From Candidatus Butyricicoccus avistercoris (lineage in GTDB: Bacteria > Bacillota > Clostridia > Oscillospirales > Butyricicoccaceae), in NCBI GenBank assembly GCA_019113005.1, contig DXIE01000016.1, forward strand, positions 1 through 64,000: DNA of 64,000 nucleotides. Direction: 5' to 3'. A program made the translations under genes and the position numbers. The notes beneath the pieces are model-generated. The model saw only the letters and a program-made list of their open reading frames with translations. It made no database searches and was not told the origin of the DNA. Positions 17,580 to 26,388 of the stretch are shown in pieces; position 1 is the first letter of the stretch; each line of letters begins with the position of its first letter.

Positions 17580-18260
17580 ATGAATGGTTCATTTTATAAT
17601 TCTAAAGCTCAGTCTTTAAAAATGTATACTGCAAAAACATTCGGTATTATGTTTTTAGGTCTTATTTGCACATTTGCGGTTATGATAGGCACTTATAAAA
17701 CAGGTTTAGTTACAATGTTCCTGTCAATTCCTGCAATGGCAATTTTAGCAGCACTTGAGCTTATAACAGTATTTTATCTTTCAGCAAGAATTGGAAAACT
17801 GTCAGTTGGGGCATCAAGAATATTATTCTTTATTTACGCAATATTAAATGGTCTTACATTTGCAACATATTTTCTATATTTTGAAGTATCTATTTTAGTG
17901 CTTGCATTTGGTGTAACAGGTCTTTACTTTGGTGTAATGGCAGCAGTTGGTTATTTTACCTCTGTTGATTTAAGCCGCATACAGCCTATTTTAATAAGTG
18001 GACTTATCTTTTTGATAGTTTGTAACTTCCTTGGCATGTTCTTTGGATTTGGCGGTATGGAGCGTTTATTCTGCTTTGCCGGAGTTGCAATTTTCTTAGG
18101 ATTTACAGCATATGATACACAAAAAATAAAGGCTTTATATGAAGCATATAGCCATGATGAAAACATGTTAAAGCGTTCAGCTATTATTTCTGCTTTACAG
18201 CTTTATCTTGATTTTGTAAATCTATTCCTTTATATTTTAAGACTGTTTTCAAGAGATTAA
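17580..18260 (+). CDS. Bax inhibitor-1/YccA family membrane protein
   Basis: A 226-residue, very hydrophobic protein with about seven transmembrane helices. It carries the BI-1 end motif in which the sixth helix contains FLGFTAYDTQKIKALY and the last helix AILQLYLDFVNLFLYILRLF-like residues. Bacterial members such as YetJ are pH-sensitive calcium leak channels; YccA modulates FtsH. ATG 17580 is chosen over the in-frame GTG at 17571 because AAAGGGGTG lies 6 bases before the ATG and overlaps the GTG. Confidence 0.9.
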   Translation: MNGSFYNSKAQSLKMYTAKTFGIMFLGLICTFAVMIGTYKTGLVTMFLSIPAMAILAALELITVFYLSARIGKLSVGASRILFFIYAILNGLTFATYFLYFEVSILVLAFGVTGLYFGVMAAVGYFTSVDLSRIQPILISGLIFLIVCNFLGMFFGFGGMERLFCFAGVAIFLGFTAYDTQKIKALYEAYSHDENMLKRSAIISALQLYLDFVNLFLYILRLFSRD

Positions 18261-18266
18261 AAGTAA

Positions 18267-18299
18267 ATAGGTCAGGCGAAGAAGCCTGACCTATTTTTT
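18267..18299. terminator. Terminator after the BI-1 gene, shared with the converging gene
   Basis: A perfect 11-bp stem, ATAGGTCAGGC with GCCTGACCTAT, has a 6-base loop and a T-run on the plus strand. The minus-strand U-tract (TTTACTTTT) is weaker. Confidence 0.88.
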
Positions 18300-19305
18300 A
18301 TGCATTTTTAATTGTTATAATCTCATATTGCAGCCATAAATAATGCTCATCTTGCAAATTTAAATCTATTTTTTCATCGTTATATAGCTTTAAAATTAAA
18401 TCTAACATTGTACTAGCCATACCATATGCATCATTTTTAACAGTGCCACATAGTGTTCCGTTTTTTATAGCATCTATCGCACTAGGTATAGCATCAACAC
18501 CAACTATAAGTGGTATATCAAGTCCCGCATTGGTAAAAGCATCAATAGCACCTAAAGCCATGTCATCATTATTTGCAAATACAACTTCAATATTATTATT
18601 AAACTGATTTATCCATTCGGTGGTTTTATTTATCGCTTGACTTTTACTCCAGTTTGCACTGTCACTTGCCAGTTTTTCGACCTTTATATCATTATCTGTG
18701 AGTGTTTTAACAGAATATTCTGTACGAAGAAGTGTATCTTGATGTGCAGGTTCTCCTTCAAGCATAACATACTGAATAGTATCATCATTATTTTTATCAT
18801 AGATGTTTTTATTATTAAGCCAAGCATCTAAAACTATTTGCCCTTGAAGTTTTCCGCCTTCTTCTGCTTTAGAACCAACATAATAAGCTTTTTCCCAACG
18901 CTCCATATCTTCGGCAACAGGCTGACGATTAAAGAAAATAACAGGTATATCTGCCTCTTTTGCTTTATCTATAAGTACAGAAGCTGCTGTTCTATCAACT
19001 ATATTCACACATAAAAAATTGCAGCCTCTGCGAATAAGTTGGTCTATCTGTTCCATTTGAGTTGTCTGGTTGGATTTACCGTCCATAATAGTTATATTTA
19101 TCTTTAAATTTTGGTTTTCGTTTTGTTGAGCGAGTTTTTCAAGATTTTGAACAATGCTTGAGATAAAGGTATCATCTTGAGTATATAAAGCTACACCAAT
19201 TCTAAGTGTATTTGCAGAATTATTATCATTTGAGCTGCAACCAGAAAGTAAAATAAGTATTTCAAGAAATAACAGGAAACAGCAGCTTTTCATTTTCTGT
19301 TTCAT
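18298..19305 (-). CDS. Sugar-binding lipoprotein, MglB/type I periplasmic-binding fold
   Basis: A 335-residue lipoprotein with a signal peptide ending in the lipobox LLSGC and then a Ser/Asn-rich linker. The body (TLRIGVALYTQDDTFISSIV; CVNIVDRTAASVLIDKAK; PVIFFNRQP; VVFANNDDMALGAIDA; IVGVDAIPSAIDAIKNG) matches galactose/glucose-binding proteins and closely follows the mglB product encoded at 26.4-27.5 kb. The start at 19305 is set by GGGAGGATATGT just upstream. It begins 44 bases inside the preceding gene's 3' end. Its position after a sensor kinase suggests a second binding protein for sensing or extra uptake. Confidence 0.85.
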   Translation of the reverse strand: MKQKMKSCCFLLFLEILILLSGCSSNDNNSANTLRIGVALYTQDDTFISSIVQNLEKLAQQNENQNLKINITIMDGKSNQTTQMEQIDQLIRRGCNFLCVNIVDRTAASVLIDKAKEADIPVIFFNRQPVAEDMERWEKAYYVGSKAEEGGKLQGQIVLDAWLNNKNIYDKNNDDTIQYVMLEGEPAHQDTLLRTEYSVKTLTDNDIKVEKLASDSANWSKSQAINKTTEWINQFNNNIEVVFANNDDMALGAIDAFTNAGLDIPLIVGVDAIPSAIDAIKNGTLCGTVKNDAYGMASTMLDLILKLYNDEKIDLNLQDEHYLWLQYEIITIKNA

Positions 19306-20209
19306 ACATATCCTCCCAATATATAATTCTAAAAGGTAAAGAATCAAAAGTAGCTTTTTTATTTCGGGATAGTGAAATAGCATTTTGTGCTGCTAAATAG
19401 CCAACAGCATAGTCACTCCAAGCGGCAATGGCATTTATAGTGCCACGCTCCATAGAGCTTGCTATATATGTGCTGACGCCAGTACCATATAGTTTAAAGT
19501 CAAGTTTGTTGTCTTCTTTACATCTTGCAGCAAGTTCGGTAGAGTATGGCTCAAAAGCTATAACAGTAGATGAATTATTCTGTAAAAGCAAAGATGGTAA
19601 ATTAGTTAATATTTGATTATCAGATAATATAAGTCTTTTTACAGGTATATTATACTCTGTAAGAGCTTTTTCAGCAGCATCAATACGAGTGGTTATTCCT
19701 GTGCGAGAACCTGAATTGTCAATTAAGCAAATGGTATTACCTTGCCATTGACTTCTTGCAGCTTCAGCAAGCTCAGTACCAAGCAGCTCGCAATCAGGCG
19801 ATATTGTTAAATTAGCATTTTGTATTTTTGATTCAATGCATATAATAGGGCATGTGTTTTTTTGAGTTTCAAGCCATTGAGAAAATTTATCTGGATTTAC
19901 AGGTACTATTATAATAGCATCAGCACCACCATCTATTTCACGTTTTACAAGCTCAATTTGTTCATTAAAGTCATCAGTTTTTGATAGGCTTAAAAATCTA
20001 AGCTCTGCATCAAGCTCATTTGAAGCCTGCTCAAGCCCTAATCTTGTGTTACTCCAAAGTGAGTTATCAGACTCTCGTAAAATCATAGAAATTTGAATGA
20101 TTTCTTTTGCATTATTTATATGAGGGAGCTGAGGCAAAAGCAAAGAAAATAAAACAGCAGCTCCTAAAATAAATAAAATAATAAGCTGAATTAGATTGTT
20201 TTTCTTCAT
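19262..20209 (-). CDS. Membrane-anchored sugar-binding protein, probable sensor partner
   Basis: A 315-residue type I periplasmic-binding-like protein. The N-terminus has a hydrophobic helix (residues 6-27) with no lipobox cysteine and no clear signal-peptidase site, so it probably stays as an anchor. The body is recognisably LacI/RbsB-like: IISMILRESDN-type first strand, GADAIIIVPVNPDKF, GNTICLIDNSGSRTGITTR and GTINAIAAWSDYAVGYLAA. It overlaps the upstream histidine kinase gene by 4 bases (ATGA). Anchored binding proteins coupled to LytS/YesM kinases act as co-sensors in Clostridia (XylFII-LytS), which is the proposed role here. Confidence 0.75.
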   Translation of the reverse strand: MKKNNLIQLIILFILGAAVLFSLLLPQLPHINNAKEIIQISMILRESDNSLWSNTRLGLEQASNELDAELRFLSLSKTDDFNEQIELVKREIDGGADAIIIVPVNPDKFSQWLETQKNTCPIICIESKIQNANLTISPDCELLGTELAEAARSQWQGNTICLIDNSGSRTGITTRIDAAEKALTEYNIPVKRLILSDNQILTNLPSLLLQNNSSTVIAFEPYSTELAARCKEDNKLDFKLYGTGVSTYIASSMERGTINAIAAWSDYAVGYLAAQNAISLSRNKKATFDSLPFRIIYWEDMYETENEKLLFPVIS

Positions 20210-22017
20210 TCATTTTCCTCCATTTGCTTTGCAAGCTCCTCGTTTAATGCAGGTAGTCTAATTCGTACACATGTGCCTTCATCAGGCTCACTGAAAATGG
20301 TAAGACCATATTGTTCACCAAAATTAAGTTGTATACGTCTATGTACATTTCTTACGCCCATACCAGAACCGCTGGTTTTAATATCAGGTCTATTTTCATC
20401 TAACAAAGACTCAGCAACTTCTGGCGGCATACCAATGCCATTGTCACTTATATCTATTATTAAATCATCATTATCACGCCAAGCATTGACACGAATAAGT
20501 CCATCTTCTTCACAAGCAGCCATACCATGATAAATAGCGTTTTCAAGTATAGGCTGAACAATAAGCTTTAATGTGTAAATATTTTCTGTATCTGGTTGAG
20601 CTGTAATCTCAGTAGAGAATTTATTTTTAAAACGTATTTGCTGGATTGTCATATAGTGTCTAGCGTGCTCTAGTTCATCTTTGAGAGGTATTATTCGTTT
20701 ACCACGGCTGAGAGATATTCTAAAAAATCTCGCAAGAGATGTAACCATTTGTATAGACTCTTCATAACGACCAGCTTCGGTCATCCAGATTATAGAATCA
20801 AGAGTGTTATAAAGAAAATGGGGATTTATCTGAGATTGTAGTATTTCAAGCTCAACTCTGCGTTTTTGGCGTTCTTGTTCGATAATATCGTCCATAAGAT
20901 GATGCATTGTAGAAACCATAGAGCGTATGGAATGGGTTAGTCTTTGTACTTCATAACAGCCCGTTTCTTCTATTTGTAAATTATCTGTGCCTATTCTCAA
21001 ATTGTTTATTGAATGTTCAAGCCTTGTAATAGGGTCAGAAATGTAAGCAGAAATTCTAAAGTTTACAAATGCTAGTAAGAAAATAGAGAATAAAATAAGA
21101 GATAATCCAAAAAACAAGATTTGCGGAGAGTCAGAGCTAAATGTTTTATTTGGCACAACGCCTACAAGTTTCCAGCCTGTGTAGCCAACTGTTTTTACTG
21201 AAACAAGTCTATTTTCTCCTAAGAAGTTTTCCTTATAAGTCCCATCGGCATATGTAGAGGCTTTAATATTATTTTCCTCGTGTAATCCTGCATATATAAG
21301 CTGTTGTTTTGGGTGATAAATAATTTCTCCGCTATTATCTATAAGGTAAATGTAACCGCCATTTGCAAGCTCTACATTTTGACAAACCTGTTCAATGCCA
21401 GAGAAATTCATATCAACAAGCAATACACCGCTTTTTGTTACACCGCCATATGTAAGCTGAACATATCTGCTGAGAGAAACAACCCAATGATATTGATTAT
21501 CTGAATGGTCAAATAAACGCTGAATATGAGGTGTAGAAAAATGAAAATTTTCCATTTTATCAAGAGCAGATAAAAACCAAGGGCTTTCTTGAGGTTTAGA
21601 ATATTGCTTTAGTGATGAAAGGGGAGTAGAGGAGATAAGTTCACCTGTTCCATTAAAAAGTTCAATAGATACAAGTGAATCACGATTTTCCTCATAAAGT
21701 AAAGCCATACTATCAGAAATAGAGTCTTTGGCTAAATCTGAATGTTTTATAACTCTATAATACATAGTATCAGAAATTTGCATCATACTTCTGAGATAGC
21801 TGTCTAGGTTTAAATTAGATTGTTTTAAAACACGCTCGGTATTTTGCACTATAAGCTCAGAGGAGGCATTAGAAAAATGTAATACCATACTGCCGCCCAT
21901 AAAAACCATGCCAATAACTGCCACGATTGTAAATGAGCGTGCAATAACCATTTGAATGCTCATTTTTTTATAAAGACCTGCTATATTTAAAGCAAAGCGT
22001 TTAAATAATTTACGCAT
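20206..22017 (-). CDS. YesM-type sensor histidine kinase
   Basis: A 603-residue membrane kinase: transmembrane helix ~20-45, an extracellular Cache-like sensor (~50-290, containing GGYIYLIDNSGEIIYHP), second helix ~305-325, HAMP, then His_kinase and HATPase_c domains. The phospho-acceptor is in QSQINPHFLYNTLD (about residue 400). ATP-binding motifs are ILENAIYHGM, SDNGIGMPPE and GSGMGVRNV. It lies 20 bases after the response regulator gene and overlaps the anchored binding protein gene. The context suggests sensing of a galactose-like sugar in control of the adjacent mgl genes. Confidence 0.92.
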   Translation of the reverse strand: MRKLFKRFALNIAGLYKKMSIQMVIARSFTIVAVIGMVFMGGSMVLHFSNASSELIVQNTERVLKQSNLNLDSYLRSMMQISDTMYYRVIKHSDLAKDSISDSMALLYEENRDSLVSIELFNGTGELISSTPLSSLKQYSKPQESPWFLSALDKMENFHFSTPHIQRLFDHSDNQYHWVVSLSRYVQLTYGGVTKSGVLLVDMNFSGIEQVCQNVELANGGYIYLIDNSGEIIYHPKQQLIYAGLHEENNIKASTYADGTYKENFLGENRLVSVKTVGYTGWKLVGVVPNKTFSSDSPQILFFGLSLILFSIFLLAFVNFRISAYISDPITRLEHSINNLRIGTDNLQIEETGCYEVQRLTHSIRSMVSTMHHLMDDIIEQERQKRRVELEILQSQINPHFLYNTLDSIIWMTEAGRYEESIQMVTSLARFFRISLSRGKRIIPLKDELEHARHYMTIQQIRFKNKFSTEITAQPDTENIYTLKLIVQPILENAIYHGMAACEEDGLIRVNAWRDNDDLIIDISDNGIGMPPEVAESLLDENRPDIKTSGSGMGVRNVHRRIQLNFGEQYGLTIFSEPDEGTCVRIRLPALNEELAKQMEENE

Positions 22018-22037
22018 TTTTTGCCTCCTTTTATGGT

Positions 22038-23624
22038 TTAACCTCTTTTTCCTGTTCGATATTTAGAAGGTGTTAAACCAAAATGTTTTTTAAATACATA
22101 GCTAAAATAATTAGGGTCAGTATAACCTATTTTTTCGGCTATTAAATAGGTTTTTTCATCTGTTTGAGTTAGCATATTAGCTGCCATTTCCATGCGAAGT
22201 TCGGTTACATAAGCAATAAAGCTTTTACCAGTTTCACGTTTAAAAAGTGTAGAAAAATAAGTAGATGAAAGGTGTAAATAATCACATAATGAGTCTACGT
22301 TTATGTCGCTTTCTGTAAAATGACAAGAGATATAATCTTTTGCTTTGCTAATTGTTTTACTAGCCGAATCAAAACGCTTTTGTCCGAGAAGTTGTTGTAA
22401 ATTTATACAGTGAGAACAAAGCCAAGAACTTAAATCATCAAGAGAGTTAAAATCAGAAATTGATATAAGATTTGTAAAACTGGTGCAAAAATCTTCTTCG
22501 ATGTCTTCACCACAAGAGCGGGCAAGCCTTACTAAAGCGGTTATAATTTCAAGAAAAAATAAATGACATTGGGCAAGAGTAAATCTGGTTTCCCTGACTC
22601 TATTCATAAGCGTATCTATAAATGAATGTACATCATCTTGACTGCCGAATTTTATAGCATTTTCAAGAGATTGCATATCTTGTTCATCAAAAGAAAGCCT
22701 AGATGTTTGTTTAGGTTCAATATCGCCTATATAAATTACATCTGTATCGCCTATTAAAAGTTGAGTATCAAGAGCATTTTTTGCCTCTTTAGTGGAAAAT
22801 TTAAGGTTTTCGGCTGTATATACTCTGCCTATACCTGCACAAATATTTATTCCAAGGTAGCAAGAAACGAGATAACAAAGCCTTTGCATTTCCTGTATAA
22901 GCGGGTAAATATGTTCGGTTTGTACAAGTAAGGCAACCATGTCATTATAAAGAAGTGTACGAACAGAAGAAACATCAAGCTGGAAATGTTGTTCAATAAA
23001 ACTTCTTACAGAGAGTAAAATAAGCTCATCATATGAAAGTGATTTTTGAACATTTACACGAATTAAAACAGCAGTCCATTTTCCTTTAGATATTTCCATA
23101 TCAAAACGCAAAGCACGCTCATTTATTTGCTCATTTGGTATATGACCGTCAAGTAAACGGGTATAGAAAAGCTCACGAAGTACAGGCAAACTTTCTTCAT
23201 ATTGATGACGTAAGGTTTCCATATCACGTTTTTCCAGTCGTTCATTATCGAGTTTTTCACGCAGTCTGGTTAAAACATCACTTAGTTCACTTGCGTTAAT
23301 TGGTTTCATTATGTATTCAAAAACTCCACTGCTTACCGCCTGTCTTGCATATTCAAAATCATCAAATCCAGAAAATACAATCATTTTTGCGGTGGGAAGT
23401 GATTTGTTTAAATTTCGGCAAAGCTCTAAGCCGTCCATAAATGGCATTTTTATATCTGTAAGCAGCACATCAGGTCTTAATTGCTCACAAAGCTCCAGAG
23501 CTTCTGCACCGTTTTCAGCTTCACCTATAAGTTTAAAGCCAAGTTGTTCCCAGTTTATTTTTCGGCTTATACCAGCTCTGATTTGCTCCTCATCATCGGC
23601 GAGAATTACGCTATATAATTCCAT
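22038..23624 (-). CDS. YesN-type response regulator with AraC DNA-binding domain
   Basis: A 528-residue regulator. The receiver domain has acidic residues D10/D11, phospho-acceptor D57 in LLTDIKMPF and K107 in YIMKPIN. A long central region with no clear motif follows, and the C-terminal ~100 residues are an AraC double helix-turn-helix (YLHLSSTYFSTLFKRETG; KIGYTDPNYFSYVFKKHFG). The start follows GGGGG. It is the first gene of RR-HK-binding protein-binding protein, placed directly after mglC but behind a terminator, so it likely has its own promoter. Confidence 0.93.
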   Translation of the reverse strand: MELYSVILADDEEQIRAGISRKINWEQLGFKLIGEAENGAEALELCEQLRPDVLLTDIKMPFMDGLELCRNLNKSLPTAKMIVFSGFDDFEYARQAVSSGVFEYIMKPINASELSDVLTRLREKLDNERLEKRDMETLRHQYEESLPVLRELFYTRLLDGHIPNEQINERALRFDMEISKGKWTAVLIRVNVQKSLSYDELILLSVRSFIEQHFQLDVSSVRTLLYNDMVALLVQTEHIYPLIQEMQRLCYLVSCYLGINICAGIGRVYTAENLKFSTKEAKNALDTQLLIGDTDVIYIGDIEPKQTSRLSFDEQDMQSLENAIKFGSQDDVHSFIDTLMNRVRETRFTLAQCHLFFLEIITALVRLARSCGEDIEEDFCTSFTNLISISDFNSLDDLSSWLCSHCINLQQLLGQKRFDSASKTISKAKDYISCHFTESDINVDSLCDYLHLSSTYFSTLFKRETGKSFIAYVTELRMEMAANMLTQTDEKTYLIAEKIGYTDPNYFSYVFKKHFGLTPSKYRTGKRG

Positions 23625-23668
23625 AAAATCGCCCCCTTAATTATTTATAAGTATACTACATTTGGAAA

Positions 23669-23710
23669 TAAAAAAATAGGTGTCCATCGGTCATATGACG
23701 GACGGACACC
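23669..23710 (-). terminator. Terminator after mglC
   Basis: On the minus strand GGTGTCC and GGACACC form the base of a long imperfect stem with an inner GTC-ATAT-GAC hairpin, followed by TATTTTTTTATTT. This separates mglBAC from the two-component genes. A TATACT (minus) at about 23652-23657 between it and the regulator gene is a possible -10, but no good -35 is seen. Confidence 0.8.
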
Positions 23711-23728
23711 AAAATAAAGTAGGTAGGA

Positions 23729-24793
23729 TTATTTTTTAACTAGATATTTACGCATATCAAGTGCACAAGCAAATAGGATAATACCACCCTTAATTGCATA
23801 TTGTAGGTTTTGATCCATGCCGATAAGAGGTAGGGCTACGAAGATAAGACGTAGCATGATAACACCGATAATAATACCGCTGATTTTACCAATACCACCT
23901 ACGAAAGATACACCACCGATTACACAAGCAGCGATAGCATCAAGTTCGTAGTTAACACCAGTGTTAGCAGTGTTAGATGCAACACGAGCAGATTCTACGA
24001 AACCAGCCCAGCCATACATAGCACCAGCAAGAGCAAATACAGCTATTGTGGTTAGGAATACATTTACACCAGAAACTCTTGCAGCTTCTTCATTAGCACC
24101 TAGTGCAAACATATTCTTACCGAATGTTGTTTTATTCCAGATAAACCACATTAAAACGGAAAGTAAAATCGAGTATAAAACATAGTTAGGAATGTTGATT
24201 GTACCGCCAGAGAAACTTAGAATTGGAGGATTACCAACGATAAAATCACGATAACCTTGGTCAAGGTTTGAAATAGCCATACCATTGTTATTACCCATCT
24301 GAACATATAACAGAAGGATAGTATATAAAATGAGCTGAGTCGCAAGTGTTACAATAAATGGGTGTAGTTTAAATTTAGCAACAAAGAAACCGTTAAATGC
24401 ACCGATAAGAGCACCGATTGCAACAACAATTAAAATTACAACTGGAATTGGAAGTGTACCGATGTTTGGCCACATCTTGTTAGGTATATCAGCTTGCTGA
24501 AGTAGGGAAGCAGATATACAAGCGGTTATACCAACCGCACGGCCAGCACTAAGGTCTGTACCTGTAAGTACAATACAGCCCGCAATACCTAGAGCCACAG
24601 GCAGGTATGCAGCAGTAAGAGAAATTAAGTTAACAAGTGAAGGTGCTGATAAGAAAGTAGGTTTTTTAATCGCAACATAAATTGCAACTAAAACCATGAT
24701 AATTATAAGTGCATTATTTAAAAGGGTGTCGCCTATTTGCTTGCCCGATAGTTTTCTAGCTTTATTAGCAAGCTCTTGTGATTTATTACTCAT
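23729..24793 (-). CDS. mglC: Galactose/methyl-galactoside ABC transporter permease
   Basis: A 354-residue, highly hydrophobic BPD_transp_2-type permease with about 8-10 membrane helices. The signature segments are GRAVGITACISASLLQQA, the conserved GAFNGFFVAKFKLHPFIVTLATQ, ANEEAARVSGVN (EAA-like loop contacting the ATPase) and GGVSFVGGIGKISG. The closest functional class is MglC of the CUT2 transporter family. The start follows AGGAGGAAAAGG. It lies 18 bases after mglA. Confidence 0.93.
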   Translation of the reverse strand: MSNKSQELANKARKLSGKQIGDTLLNNALIIIMVLVAIYVAIKKPTFLSAPSLVNLISLTAAYLPVALGIAGCIVLTGTDLSAGRAVGITACISASLLQQADIPNKMWPNIGTLPIPVVILIVVAIGALIGAFNGFFVAKFKLHPFIVTLATQLILYTILLLYVQMGNNNGMAISNLDQGYRDFIVGNPPILSFSGGTINIPNYVLYSILLSVLMWFIWNKTTFGKNMFALGANEEAARVSGVNVFLTTIAVFALAGAMYGWAGFVESARVASNTANTGVNYELDAIAACVIGGVSFVGGIGKISGIIIGVIMLRLIFVALPLIGMDQNLQYAIKGGIILFACALDMRKYLVKK

Positions 24794-24811
24794 ATTCCTT
24801 TTCCTCCTTGC

Positions 24812-26308
24812 TTAAACGTATTTAGCAGCTAATGTGAGGATTTCCTCTTGACTTGTGTTTTTAGCATCAACCTCGCCTGCAACCTGACCGCCAGACATAA
24901 CTAAAATGCGGTCACATACGCCTAAAAGCTCAGGCATTTCAGAGGATACCATAATAACGCCCTTGCCCTCGTTTGCAAGGTCAATTATAAGCTGATAAAT
25001 TTCATATTTTGCACCAACATCAATACCACGAGTTGGCTCATCAAGCAGTAAAACCTCAGGTTTTGTCAGTAGCCAACGAGCAATAATAACTTTTTGCTGA
25101 TTACCACCTGATAGTGAACGAATCTGAGTTTTTTGGTTTGGGGTTTTAATATGCATTGCTTTAATGCCCCATTCGGTTTTTTCCACCATTTTTTTATCAC
25201 TCAGACAAATGCCACCGATTAAATAATCGTTTAAACTAGAGATAACAGTATTATCCTTGATATCTCTTATACCAAAAATACCAGTGGCACGACGTTCTTC
25301 TGTTAGAAGTGCAAAACCGTTTTTAATAGACTCTCTAGGATTACGGTTTTTGATTTGTTTGCCATGAAGGGTGATAGTTCCGCTTTCCTTTGTCATAACA
25401 CCGAATAGATTTTCTAAAACTTCGGTTCGACCAGAGCCATCAAGACCAGCAATACCTAAGATTTCGCCCTTTCTAAGCTGGAAAGTTGCATCTTTAAGGC
25501 GGGTGTATTTACCTTTTAGGTGCTGAACGTCTAAAATAACATCTTGAGGCTTGTTTGTCTTAGGAGGGAAACGGTTAGTAAGCTCACGACCAACCATAAG
25601 CTTAATAATTTCGTCCATAGTAAGTTCTTTAGCAGGTCTTGTTGCAATCCATTGACCGTCACGCATGATAGTTACATCATCGCTTATACGGAGAATTTCC
25701 TCCATTTTATGGCTTATATAAATAATTCCGCAGCCTTTATCACGAAGCATATTTATAATGCGGAATAAATGTTCAACTTCAGTTTCTGTTAATGAAGAAG
25801 TAGGTTCGTCAAAAACAATGATTTTAGAATCATAAGAAACCGCTTTTGCAATTTCTACCATCTGTCTTTGAGAAACAGGCAAGGTAGACATAATAGCTTT
25901 TGGGTTTACAGATACATTTAGAGTATTGAAAATCTCTTGTGTACGTTTTTTCATTTCAGATTCGCTAACCATAACACCGAATTTCTTAGGATAGCGACCT
26001 AGCCAGAGGTTATCTTGAACGCTACGGGTTAACGCTTGGTTTAATTCTTGGTGCACCATAGCTACACCATTTTCTAGTGCTTCTTTAGCACTTTTAAACT
26101 CGACCTCTTTACCATCAAGGGTTACTGTTCCAGAATCTCTATGGTATATACCGAAAAGACATTTCATAAGTGTGGATTTACCTGCACCATTTTCCCCCAT
26201 AAGTGCATGAACAGTGCCACGTCTGACAGTTAGATTAACTCCATTTAGTGCTTTAACACCAGGGAATTCTTTTGTAATACCACGCATTTCTAGCAGAGCT
26301 GAATCCAT
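24812..26308 (-). CDS. mglA: Galactose/methyl-galactoside ABC transporter, double ATPase
   Basis: A 498-residue CUT2 ATPase with two fused nucleotide-binding domains. The first has Walker [14 protein letters not shown]-loop MVHQELNQ, Walker [13 protein letters not shown] and H-loop IYISHKM. The second has [16 protein letters not shown] in place of a canonical Walker A (normal for this family), signature [15 protein letters not shown] and Walker [18 protein letters not shown] 26308 is chosen because GAGGAGG precedes it by 6 bases; a longer in-frame start lacks this. Confidence 0.94.
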   Translation of the reverse strand: MDSALLEMRGITKEFPGVKALNGVNLTVRRGTVHALMGENGAGKSTLMKCLFGIYHRDSGTVTLDGKEVEFKSAKEALENGVAMVHQELNQALTRSVQDNLWLGRYPKKFGVMVSESEMKKRTQEIFNTLNVSVNPKAIMSTLPVSQRQMVEIAKAVSYDSKIIVFDEPTSSLTETEVEHLFRIINMLRDKGCGIIYISHKMEEILRISDDVTIMRDGQWIATRPAKELTMDEIIKLMVGRELTNRFPPKTNKPQDVILDVQHLKGKYTRLKDATFQLRKGEILGIAGLDGSGRTEVLENLFGVMTKESGTITLHGKQIKNRNPRESIKNGFALLTEERRATGIFGIRDIKDNTVISSLNDYLIGGICLSDKKMVEKTEWGIKAMHIKTPNQKTQIRSLSGGNQQKVIIARWLLTKPEVLLLDEPTRGIDVGAKYEIYQLIIDLANEGKGVIMVSSEMPELLGVCDRILVMSGGQVAGEVDAKNTSQEEILTLAAKYV

Positions 26309-26332
26309 ACTGTTCCTCCTCTCTTGAGCTTG

Positions 26333-26364
26333 CAAACAGGGCTGCCATGTGACAGCCCTGTTTG
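26333..26364 (-). other. Intercistronic hairpin between mglB and mglA
   Basis: A perfect 12-bp stem, CAAACAGGGCTG with CAGCCCTGTTTG, has an 8-base loop and is followed by CAAGCTC rather than a U-run. Such stems 3' of a binding-protein cistron typically protect its mRNA and give more binding protein than ATPase. Confidence 0.7.
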
Positions 26365-26388
26365 TAGTGTCATCAAAACAAATTTACA

